Of a DNA stretch of 64,000 nucleotides, positions 43,949 to 54,000 are shown one piece after another. The stretch's first letter is position 1. Each line of letters begins with the position of its first letter. The stretch is from Lasiodiplodia sp. COLG20 (Eukaryota > Ascomycota > Dothideomycetes > Botryosphaeriales > Botryosphaeriaceae): assembly GCA_009801085.1 (NCBI GenBank), contig VNWV01000003.1, forward strand, positions 3,162,001-3,226,000. Reading direction: 5' to 3'. The position numbers were made by a program, and so were the translations under genes. The notes below the pieces were generated by a model that made no database searches, was not told where the DNA came from, and saw only the letters and a list, made by a program, of their open reading frames with translations.

Positions 43949-46369
43949 TCAGCATATCGATATCTCTTGAAACTCAACCTCTTCTCTTTTCCAGCCACAG
44001 CCTTTGATGCCCCGGATCTTAACTTTGAATCCATCCTCGACTCTATGAAGCCGATTTCTTTGCGGATGCAAGGGCTGTGTCTCCAGCAACCAACAAGGTC
44101 CGACGAACCGGTAGCCGTCCTCTCCAGGCCTCAGCACCACTAGGTGTCTTGCTCCAACGACGGAAAAAATCATGTCTTCGGGCTGGCAATCTAGCGGACC
44201 AATGCCGATGCTATCTTCTGTCAAGAAGAGGCGACGGCCATCTGCACGCTCATGCGTTGTGCTCTTGAACCATGTCATTTGTTGGAGGCACTCGTTGCAT
44301 TTCGCCCCAGTAGTTGAGCCCCGGAGCTCATTGTTGCGTCCGAATATCTTCTCCACGTCAAAGCATATATCTTTTTTCCATGACGGAGTCATGCTGGGGC
44401 AAAAAGGAAATCCGTGGAGGCGTACGGTGGCAGGCAAGGCCGAACCAAAAATTTTCCCGATATTTCTGTCTTGCCATACTCTCTTCTCGATGTTTTCACT
44501 TCCGAGACGAGTTGGTTCTACTGCCCCTCTCCATGATTGAAGATTGTCTCTCTGCGCATCCGTTAGCCCAATCAATCCGCGGTCGGCAAGCACATCCTCA
44601 AGCTTGTTGAATATCTTCGTGCAACTGCCATCCATCTCCAGTTCGGGCTCGGGAGGAATAGGAATATAAAGCGAGAAGAGCCCAGGCTGAATATGTTCCC
44701 GTTCGACAGTGCTGCACCATGAAATTCTGTAATGCAAACATCGAGCAAGGGCTGCCAATAAAGAACGTAGCGGAATGGGCGCTTTGCTCCGCGCGGCCCA
44801 AATGAATGACCTAAGTTGCGGACGGTTCGACAGTAACTTATCTCCTTGCAGGCAGATGAGCCAATCAAAGGAATCGACAATCTCGCTGAAGGTCATGCCA
44901 TACCGCGTCCGTGGAGAATTCGACGTGTCCAACAGGGATAGCAGATCTGAATGAGAGTCGATATGCCCGAGACGCTCAATCAGACCCATGCGTGCTCCAT
45001 ACACCTTTAGAATCGGATGTGTTGCTTTTTCCATACTGTAATGGATCGAAGCGAGAGATCCAAGGGTCTGGAAAGCTTTGTCATGGTCGATGTTAATGTG
45101 ATTATCTACAGAGGCATCCGATGCCAAGTCAGGAATCCAGGAAGCTCTCTCGGAACAAGGACTGGGTTCGCGTAAGAAGAGTACATTGGGTGACTGCTGA
45201 TCCTGGACCAAAAAAGTCGCCACATCTGTGTAGACTTGATTGACGGTCTTGGAGTAATCGGGTATCAGTTTGTCCGGCGGAATGTCAGACGCAAGGCCAC
45301 GCAAGGCGTAGACTCGGTCTCTCGGATCCTCACATTGAAATCCGCACGATATTTGTAGTAGATCCGCAAGTCTCAGCTTACTTTGTGAGGCTGACCTGAG
45401 CTTCAAGAAGGGAGGGATCTGCCTTGAAACGTCAAGCTTAAGCCAACGCGGGGTTTCTGAACAGAGCAGGTTCAAATTGAGAGTGGCTGACCCTGTGACC
45501 CAGTATCCGCGGCGAGCAAGTACGTATTCCTGCATTACCCATATGCGCTTGAACCACGGTTGTTTCATAAGTGCACAAAACACTTCGCGCTTATCCAAAG
45601 AGGGCCACCAGTCTGGAACCTCCGTGTCGAATACCACTCCACCATACTGAAGGAAGTTTCCACTCAAATAGTCGAATAGTGAATCAGCGAAGGGTAGACT
45701 GGGACTGGCATTTGAGGATGGTTCGCCAACGAAAACCAGGACTCTGGAAGCGCGTCGGTATATATCTGCCATTTGGCGCACCTGATGATTCCGCTCTTCA
45801 GTAGAGGACTGATTGATGCAGATGGCATCTATCCACACTAAACGTTTGGCGTGCGGAAGCCGTATTCGCCTGAGGAGCATTTCGCAGTTCCGGGTGATGG
45901 GTATAAGTCGTTTTTCTTTGCCGCAGACAATGTGCGAGCTTTTATCCTTGAGACCTTGTGTATCCGCCCAGGTATAGGAAGTTGCCTCAAACGGTGGAAG
46001 ATTATCAAATCGCACGTTGACCAGAGCACACTGAAGCTCTTGATCATATTCTCCAGGATCGAGGGCGACTAGGCGGATCTCTGCTTCGGATAGAGAGGTG
46101 TAACAGTGGTTTTCGGATGGGTCGACTGTTGAGTTTTTCTGGATTTTGTACAATCTTCGGCAGACATTGCCAGCGAATGCAGCTCTATAGTCGGTAACAA
46201 GTCTTCCACAGCTGTCGCAGTACGGACTTCCCTGAAAGACTGAGAACAGAGACGTTTGGCATTCGCAGAGTTTTAGCGTTTTGCTGTCGGAAACGAAGTT
46301 CCCACACCTATCGCAATAATCAGGGCCGTGGATTACGGCGAGGTCGCCGCAGTAACAGACATTTTCCAT
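43949..46369 (-). CDS. HET-domain protein (HET-6 type) with two N-terminal zinc-ribbon-like motifs
   Basis: A single-exon frame of 806 residues from ATG 46369; a longer frame upstream uses no ATG. The N-terminus has two similar Cys units: CYCGDLAV...YCDRCGNFVSD and CECQTSLF...YCDSCGRLVTD (about residues 5-65). The HET domain follows: FEATSYTWAD, ITRNCEMLLRRIR, RLVWIDAICINQ, RNHQVRQMADIYRRASRVLVFVG, then WFKRIWVMQEYVLAR and DPRDRVYALRGLA, as in HET-6-like proteins. The C-terminal third holds a further Cys pair (CNECLQQM) and the usual RHLVVLRPG...YRFVGPCWL segment. Such proteins act in allorecognition and cell death. No frame break is visible. It is oriented like its left HET neighbour. Confidence 0.88.
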   Translation of the reverse strand: MENVCYCGDLAVIHGPDYCDRCGNFVSDSKTLKLCECQTSLFSVFQGSPYCDSCGRLVTDYRAAFAGNVCRRLYKIQKNSTVDPSENHCYTSLSEAEIRLVALDPGEYDQELQCALVNVRFDNLPPFEATSYTWADTQGLKDKSSHIVCGKEKRLIPITRNCEMLLRRIRLPHAKRLVWIDAICINQSSTEERNHQVRQMADIYRRASRVLVFVGEPSSNASPSLPFADSLFDYLSGNFLQYGGVVFDTEVPDWWPSLDKREVFCALMKQPWFKRIWVMQEYVLARRGYWVTGSATLNLNLLCSETPRWLKLDVSRQIPPFLKLRSASQSKLRLADLLQISCGFQCEDPRDRVYALRGLASDIPPDKLIPDYSKTVNQVYTDVATFLVQDQQSPNVLFLREPSPCSERASWIPDLASDASVDNHINIDHDKAFQTLGSLASIHYSMEKATHPILKVYGARMGLIERLGHIDSHSDLLSLLDTSNSPRTRYGMTFSEIVDSFDWLICLQGDKLLSNRPQLRSFIWAARSKAPIPLRSLLAALARCLHYRISWCSTVEREHIQPGLFSLYIPIPPEPELEMDGSCTKIFNKLEDVLADRGLIGLTDAQRDNLQSWRGAVEPTRLGSENIEKRVWQDRNIGKIFGSALPATVRLHGFPFCPSMTPSWKKDICFDVEKIFGRNNELRGSTTGAKCNECLQQMTWFKSTTHERADGRRLFLTEDSIGIGPLDCQPEDMIFSVVGARHLVVLRPGEDGYRFVGPCWLLETQPLHPQRNRLHRVEDGFKVKIRGIKGCGWKREEVEFQEISIC

Positions 46370-47445
46370 GCTGCAAGCTTTGGAATAGAGTACTCGAGCT
46401 GAAGAACACAACCTTTCTCGAGAAAGAGGTGGCCTGTATCAATAACGACAAGGCATCGAGGCTGAGTCTGCGGCTGCGCCTCATCGCTATGCTTGATATT
46501 GCTGTGGCGTTCTTGCGGCGTTTCCTGTGACCTATCAGCCTTCTTCCCACACTCGCGCTACCCGGAAGTGCATCTGCGATATCTTTGCAGCCGACGGCCA
46601 TTCCATTGTGAGCGGGCGTGCTCGTTTCTCTGCTTCAAATCCTTGTCGCCCATCAAAGATAGTCGAGCCCAGCCCATGTAGCTGACCATGTATCACCCGG
46701 ATGGGCGTAGAAGTCCTCTTTCCAGAGCCACATGACTTATGCGCCAATAGCCGCCAGCCGCAAGACGGTGGCTAGACGCATCCATTAGCCTTACACCCGC
46801 AATGCCGACTCTACTCCCCGCCGAGGCTGCTCACCTAATAAGGCGTCCGCCATGAGGCTGAGACGCAGCATCCGGTGGACCGCGACCTTCATCACGCGTG
46901 TTGTCGTCGTTAGGCTCAGCGCTCAGACACTTTCACATGCCTCCGCAGCCCGCGCGCGTGTCGTGAACGCCGTACGTGCGCAGCGAGTCCCCCAGACCCG
47001 AAACAGAAAAGGTCCGATCTCGGGAGATTACGACAGAAACTCTGCCGACGCCCCACCGCTTCCCCCGCTAACCGGGGAGAGACAGACCATCAGATAAGAT
47101 GGACACGCGGACACCAAGGTGATTCATCGATCCCGCGTGTGTGAGGTCATTTTCACATGCCAACCACACAGTGTGGAAATAACTTTTTTTTTCTGGCTGG
47201 ACGAAAGGAACCACAAAAAAAAAAAAGTTATTTCCACACTGTGTGGTTGGCGGACAAGCACATGCAAATTACAGACGATTGCTTTCAAGACAAAGACATC
47301 TAGGGCGTTCTATTCTTCTTTGGTCTATCTCTGGTCGTGTATAGGCTCAAGTAGCCACAAATATGTCCCAATGTGCAATGAATATGCACTAGAAAAATTG
47401 TACAAGGTCATCAAAAATATAAACCGCTAGTCCAAAGAAGACATC
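46370..47445. other. Intergenic; contains a long perfect hairpin
   Basis: About 1.1 kb. The left part is the HET promoter, and the right part the 3' flank of acyl-CoA oxidase, including the inverted repeat at 47159-47251. No gene is supported. Confidence 0.5.
47159..47251. repeat. Perfect 34-bp inverted repeat with 22-nt loop
   Basis: The left arm is a 25-nt sequence (47159-47183, starting GCCAACCACACAG) followed by T9. The right arm is A12 followed by its exact reverse complement (47227-47251). The loop is 47193-47214. The arms are identical without mismatch. The inner CACACAGTGTG is itself palindromic. I see no target-site duplication. It lies about 195 nt beyond the acyl-CoA oxidase stop, so it may be in that transcript's 3' region. 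Confidence 0.92.
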
Positions 47446-49672
47446 TCACAACTTGCTCTTGTACTCCTGGCTCTTGTTCTCCTTGAACAGCACGGGTGAA
47501 TCAGGGTACGGGTCGAACGTGATGCTGTTCAGCGGGTTCAGCTCGCTAGCGCGGTGGAACATGTCCTCATAGACCTTGCCGTCCGCCCGGCCGAGCGAGC
47601 TGTCAAGCTGCCAATCAGGGAAGTCCCACGCGTCGACAAGGCGCACCGCGTGCGGCCGGATCTCGCCGAGCAGCTTCATGACGGCGTTGGTGCGCGCGAG
47701 CTGGATCTGGCGCACCGTGACGGCGCTAGACGTGTAGAACTCGGAAGCCTCGCTCTCGAGCGTGTGGAGCGCGTAGAGGCGGAAGAGCTTGTACATGAGC
47801 GTCTGCGTCTCGGGGTCGAGCTCGCGGTTGAACTCGGTGGCCTGAAGCGACTCGTAGAAGTTCTTAACCACCAGGTATTGCGAGTGCGCCTTGCTGAGGC
47901 GGTAGAAATCGACGAGGAGGTCGTTCCACGGCCGCTTCTGCTCGTCGCGGTGCTTCAGCGCCTCGAAAGTCAGGAACGACGCACGCCATGCGAAGGCGGC
48001 GACAATGTCCTCGTCCTTGCCCAGCACGTCGAATGCCGCACCCATGTCAGACTTGTCGAGGTAGTTCTTGAGGATCGCCGTGGTGTCGTTGGTGGCCTTC
48101 TCGCCCCTGAGAACGCTGCGCGCCGACTTCAGGAGGTAACGCGCAACCTGCTGGGTGATCATGTAGTTGTCACCCTCCCAGGTGACGGTAGGAAGGTAGT
48201 CGGCATACCACGTGCCGATACCAGAGAAGTTGCTGTATCCGTGACCACCGCATGCGCGACGGCAGACCTCAAGACCCTCGGCAGCAGTCGAACTAGCCAG
48301 AGACTTCAGACCGCAGGAGGTGGCGTGCAGGTCTGCAAGCAGGTCGCTGCCGGAATGCGTCTCCTCGGGGCCTGCACCACGCTCGGTGCTCCCCGCCTTG
48401 CCCACATCCTGGTTCATCCTCTTCTGGTTCTCCGTGTAGAGCGCCATCATGCTCTTACCGGTGAAGTGAAGAGCATAGGTGGCAGCCAGGAGCGTCAGGA
48501 GACGGATCTGCACCATGGTGTAGTCCAGAACCTGCGTCTCACCGGCCTTCTTGTCCGTCGCGTCCTTGTCCTGGAACTGTCTCCTGACAGCGCAGTACCT
48601 CGTTGCAATCGTGACTCCGCGTGCAAGAGTGCCACCAGCTTGCATGACAATGTTACTCCGGACCCAGGTCAGAGTGCCGTAGACGAGCGCCGGTCTCTCG
48701 GGGCGAATGTATTTGCTAGTGTTGGGGTCGACCTTGGAGAACCTGGAAAGCATGTTGACGTGGGGGATCTTGACCTTGTTAAAGAGCAAGAAGCCATTGT
48801 CCATGGTGCTGCAGGCGATGCATGTCAGCGGGTTGCCATTTGGGGTAATGGCAGGGATGGTTGCAGGGGTGCTCACTTGTAACCGAACTTGGGTCCGATA
48901 TCGCCGATGTGGATGTTCGGCAGCGGCTGATGCGTCTTGAGATCCCTGATGGGCACAACGAAGGGATGGGGGCCGTAGGGCTTGTTGTTGATGATGAGCT
49001 GAGCCATGACCACGGCATGGTTTGCCGTGCGTCCCAAAGAGCCAATCCACCATTTCGCAGCCGTCAAGTGTGGGGAGTGGATGATGAAAGTCTTGTCGTC
49101 GGGGTTCCAGATGGCGAGCGTCTCGAGGCCGCGCACGTTGGAACCGTGGCCCAGTTCCGTCTGTGCATAGCAGCCCATGTACTCGTAGTTTGCCGCCTTC
49201 TCGTAAAAGAGCTTCTGTTGCTCGGGGGTGCTCTGGTCGCGGAGGGTAACCTGAGTCCGGGTCAGCGAAATACTTGCGGGACGAACGAGGGGAGAATTAC
49301 CAGGAACATGCTCTCGTGCAGGCCATAGGGGGTGGGCTCGCTGATCAAGTCAACGGCGGCGCGGAACTCGTCTTCGCTCCATCCATGCTGGACAGTCAAC
49401 TGGCGCAGGCGCTTCGCTCTCGCCAAAGACGTCTCGATGCGATCAATGCGGCCCTGGAAGTAGTTCTGCGACTTGTCGAAGACCTTCTCGGCCTCGAGAA
49501 TCTGCAGAATCCTCCGCTTGCGCTCCAAAGCTTCCTTGGAAAAGAGGAACTCGGAAAGCTTCTCGACGGGGATGTTGCTCTGGGCGCGTTCCTTGGCGAG
49601 GAGTTCGGAGCCTTGGGGGCCCGAGGGCTTGAGGGCCTTCACCCAGTCTGGAGTCGGTACTATGGGGGCCAT
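47446..49672 (-). CDS. Acyl-CoA oxidase, peroxisomal
   Basis: Exons 49672-49301, 49250-48877 and 48808-47446 encode 702 residues. The introns are 49300-49251 (GTAATT...CTCAG) and 48876-48809 (GTGAGC...CTGCAG), with phases intact across FGY|NTMDNGF. The enzyme catalyses the first step of peroxisomal beta-oxidation, oxidising acyl-CoA to trans-2-enoyl-CoA with FAD and making hydrogen peroxide. Landmarks are the N-terminal helical domain, GCYAQTELGHGSN, AAKWWIGSLGRTANHAVVMA, RACGGHGYSNFSG and a C-terminal SKL, a perfect type-1 peroxisomal targeting signal. A CCTCGG motif in the promoter fits fatty-acid control. The length matches fungal Pox1-type oxidases. Confidence 0.95.
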
Positions 49673-51042
49673 TTCTGTGGGGAAGGGGGAGAGAGCGGAG
49701 GGAGTGGAGGGGGAAGCGGAGAGGGCATGGTAGGAGGTTAAAGTACGTATCGGCTGGATGATGCCATGAATCGGGAAAGTACCTCGGCTGCCGCGGGATC
49801 ACTATTTTTCCCTCCGCCGAGAGCCGCGCACCGACGCCGCTTCACCGTCACTCTCACCAGTCACGCCCGTACGCCACCGCCACGTCGCCCACGGGGTCCC
49901 CATTTGCCGGTTGGCCTCCGCACCACGCCCATGACTCGCTATCAGATGAATTAGCTCAACTTCTCGCCGCGGCACATCAGTCGGAGCGGGTCGGGAGTGC
50001 CGGACTCTGACAGAACCATGCCGGAACGCTTATTTGAACGCGCAATCAACCAAACTTCAACTCTACGAAAACTCATTGCGGACCGAGGTTCTGCAGTCCG
50101 ATGACAGCTGAGTGGCTGGTCTGCAAGGGAAAGACCGGGCGGAGACATCTCCCGTTGTTCTAATCCCTCACTTCCATTCAAGCGTGTACCACCCCGATAT
50201 TCAGCTCCCGCATTCCTTCCCCATATGCATCGAGGATCAACAAGCGTGGCGCCGGGACGATCCTCGATCTCATTCGCTATCCCTTACTCCCTTCCCGGTT
50301 GATCTGGTTCTAGACCCAAAGAAGCAGAACCGTATTGCTTCAACACCAAAATGTCTGGTGAGATCGCTCTTCTCTGCTCGATGATTTTTTATCGACTCTT
50401 CAGGCGGTGGTGATCTTGGATGGCTACTGCACTGTCTTTCGTATACTACATATAAATATTGATCTCGATCTGAAATATCACGTTTCCTCAGCGCCGAGCA
50501 ATCCATTTTCCCCACCACAGCGTCCCGGGAACATTCTTCATGCGAGTCTTGCCAACTGCAGTCCTACTACAATAAACGGAATATGGGTATTACACCTCTC
50601 CCCCTTTGATGATAACGTGTCGACTCGCGTTTAGAGGTATAGAGGAATCCTCCTTTCACCAGTGCTTGATTCTGGTCAGCTTGCATCTCTGGAGCTCGGT
50701 TTTGGTTGCAATGAAGCATCATCCGATTGCCACAGTTCTCGTCAGCCTCATTCTTGTTGCGTCTTGACCATTGTTTGATCTGCTGTGGCTTAGTATTGAG
50801 AATGTTGGCTGTCCGTTCATTCTTGACTTCTTCTGGACTTGCCCAGGCTCCCGGAGTACCTCTCGCATTGGCACAGCCAGTCTTCGAGACCGCCAAGTCG
50901 AAAATACCAACACGAACGGCATTCCTTTGAACCCGTCGCGTGCTTTCAGAAAGGTATATTTTGAGGATCTCATTGCCGTTGCTCCGTCACCAGTGACTTC
51001 TCCATATCTCAATCATTCTCCGTAGCTCGTTGCTCGGACAAG
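49673..51042. other. Divergent intergenic region, acyl-CoA oxidase / pentapeptide-repeat protein
   Basis: About 1.4 kb between divergent starts. No gene is supported; open frames lack motifs or exon chains. Confidence 0.5.
49782..49787 (+). promoter_or_regulatory. CCTCGG: FarA/FarB-type fatty-acid response core
   Basis: A CCTCGG hexamer lies about 110 bp upstream of the acyl-CoA oxidase ATG. In Aspergillus nidulans the regulators FarA and FarB recognise this core, in either orientation, in genes for fatty-acid use. A hexamer arises often by chance, so only position and gene identity support it. Confidence 0.4.
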
Positions 51043-54000
51043 ATGTACCTCTCCACGTTCTTCACGACCTTTTGTTTTCTTTCCCTTTCGCCAGCATACG
51101 GTGCTTTGCTGCCAGAAGAGTTCCTCGTTGAGCGAAGAACAAACAGGGACGCCGAAAAACGAGCGTCCAATCCCATCGCAGTATTACAGGCGAGTACACC
51201 GTGTGGATTAGTTGAGCAAGAGGGAGGCTGACGCCCCAATTCAAGTCGCTCGGTGCCGCTTGCGGGAACTCTGACCGCAACTGTGCTCTCGAACTTAGCA
51301 CCGGCCTCCAGTGTATCCTCCAAGCAACATGCGAGCAGAGATTCACAACTCTCCAAGTATGCCAGGCCTCGAACAACCCGCTGGACTTGAGGGCTTGCGA
51401 GCCAGCTAGGACAGCTTTCAGTTCATGCTATTCCTCTACGTGAGTTTCCTCTTAACACCTAAGGTTTACTTACTAACCAAAGGACAGCTTGGATGCCTTC
51501 CAGTCATGTCTCGCAAACAACGCGCGGACGGCTACTCAGCTCAACACTTGCGCTGCTGGTACTCTTGGCATCGCTAAGAAGTGTGTTAGCAGTCCGTCTG
51601 TCTCTAATATCCTAGGTGGTGCGGCTTCGATCCTGTCGGGTGCGTCCATCGACCTACCAACTCTTCCAACACTTGATAAGAGGCAATTTCTTCCTCTCCC
51701 CCCACTCTTTCCTCTACCTACTACCAGTGTAGCAGCTCCTGTAGCTGTCAGTGCTTCGGCTGGTGTGTCGGTTCAAGCCTCGGTTGCTGCTGGTGTCGGC
51801 GTATCTGTCGCATCGCTCTCGCCCTTATCCGCATCGCTCCCGCAGACCGATCTGATCTTGTCGTCTGTTGCAGGGTCGCGGTCAGCCTCAGGATCGCCTT
51901 CGGCTTCGTCTTTGTCCCGCGGAGCATCGGCTCCTGCTCTCGTTTCAGCCCCTACCGTCGGACCCTCAGCGACAGTCTCAGTCGCTCCTGGGGCCACTTC
52001 TCCGGCTTTCCAGTGTCCTCGAGATAATGGCCAAGTTGTCACAGTAGCTGGCCAAACGTTCCAGATTCGCTGTGGTGTCAGCATCGGTCTTCGCCTTGCC
52101 GTGCCTCGCCTCTTCGGCAGTGGTGACAATGACATTGGTCTTTGCTTGGGTACTTGCGTGCTCCTCGGCTACGGTGGTGCAGGCCTTAATCTCGATCTTA
52201 CCAACCAGAACAATTGTCAGTGCTATACCCAATCTACAGATCTGGTTATCGACCCCAGCGCTGTCGCAGCCGTCCTCATTCCGAGCGGGGCAGTCCCGTC
52301 ATTGGGCGTGGCCGCGACGGTCACTCTGGCTCTTCCAACTGGATTACCTTCAGTCAGTGGCATTGGTGGTCAGACCGTATCTGGCCTGGGATCCTTACCG
52401 ACTCTGTTGCCTCCGCTTTCTCTGGGGTCTCTATCACTACCCTCTCTGAGCTTGCAACTGCCAAGCGGCCTCCCGTCGATTTCTGGCGTGTCGGTCCCCA
52501 CCGCGTTACCCTCACTGAGTATTCCTGGCCTAAGCTTGCCGGGTATTTCTATACCTACCGCCCTTCCGTCACTGGGATTGCCGAGCGTTTCTATTCCAGG
52601 GTTGAACCTTCCGAGCGCTTCTGTACCAAGCCTTGCACTGCCATCGCTGAGCATACCTGGCCTCTCCGTCCCGCCGTTGAGCATACCGGGTGTTTCCCTT
52701 CCAAGCATTTCGGTTCCTTTGCCCAGCGTATCTCTTCCTAGAGACCTCCCAACCCTCTCTCTCCCGTCTGTCGGCCTGCCTTCTCTGAGCATACCAAGTT
52801 TGGGTCTACCAAGTCTAAGCTTGCCCACGCTCTCACTTCCAACAGCGCTACCCTCGGTGCCGCTGCCATCTGTCGGCTTGCCGTCGCTGAACCCTTCAGG
52901 CCTCAGTGTCCCAATTTTGTCTCTACCGACTGAGCTTCCTTCGCTTTCACCGCCAAGCTTTAGCTTGCCGTTATTGAGTCTTCCGAGTCTCAGCGCATTG
53001 CTGCCCAATGTGCCACCGCTTAGTTTGCCACCTCTAAACATACCAACATTGGGTGTGCCGACCCTGAGCGAGCAATCCCTGAACTTACCCAGCTTCAGTG
53101 TGCCCGCCCTCAGCGTGCCATCACTGGCTGCTCCTTCGGCTGTCATTCCCTCGCTGGGTGTTCCTTCACTTTCACTAGACCTTCCGTCTCTAAGCTTTCC
53201 TTCTCTAAGCGTTCCCTCACTTGCTGTTCCTTCTCTTTCACTGGACATTCCCTCACTCAGTGTTCCTTCACCCGGTATTCCTTCACTTTCACTAAACGCT
53301 CCTTCGCTCGGTATTCCTTCTCTTTCATTGAATACTCCTCCACTGTCAGTGAATGTTCCATCACTAAGCCTTCCCTCCCTGAGTGTTCCATCACTGAGTC
53401 TTCCTTCCCTGGGTGTTCCTTCTCTGAGCCTTCCTTCCCTGAGTGTGCCTTCTCTGAGTGCACCATCCTTGGATGTACCGGCTCTGAGCATCCAGCCTCT
53501 CAACATCCCGCCACTATCAGTTCCGAGCCTAGCTATACCATCATTCTCTCAGCCATCCATTGATCTTTCGGCCCCACAAATTAGTATTCCCTCTGTCAGC
53601 ATCGACTCCATCGCAAGGCCGTCCATTCCGCTCACGGTCTCCGACCCATTTGGTAGTAATTCTCAAAGTGCACGATCACCAATTTTGAGCCTCCCGAATA
53701 CCAACATCCTCACGGGGCTTGCTTCTCTGCCACCACTACCCCTCAGTGCCCTTGGCATCCCTCCACCTTCTGTTCCTTCTCTACCAGTGCCATCTATTGC
53801 ACTTCCGCCCTTGAGTCTTCCGTCCGGTCTCAGCCTTCCGAGCGTTGGCCTTCCAACATTGACTCTCCCAACGATGGTTGCACCAAGTCTGGCCACCCCA
53901 AGCATTGCGCTCCCGACATTCATTCCTCCAATCGCACCACTCCTCTCTGCGGGCTTAGAATCCCTTTCACTCCCCAGCTTCCAGATTCTCACGCCATCGA

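Noticed and set aside
47554..48882. 442-codon plus-strand frame opposite acyl-CoA oxidase
   Set aside because: It is a shadow of a high-G+C coding sequence; the minus strand carries the full conserved enzyme with its SKL end.
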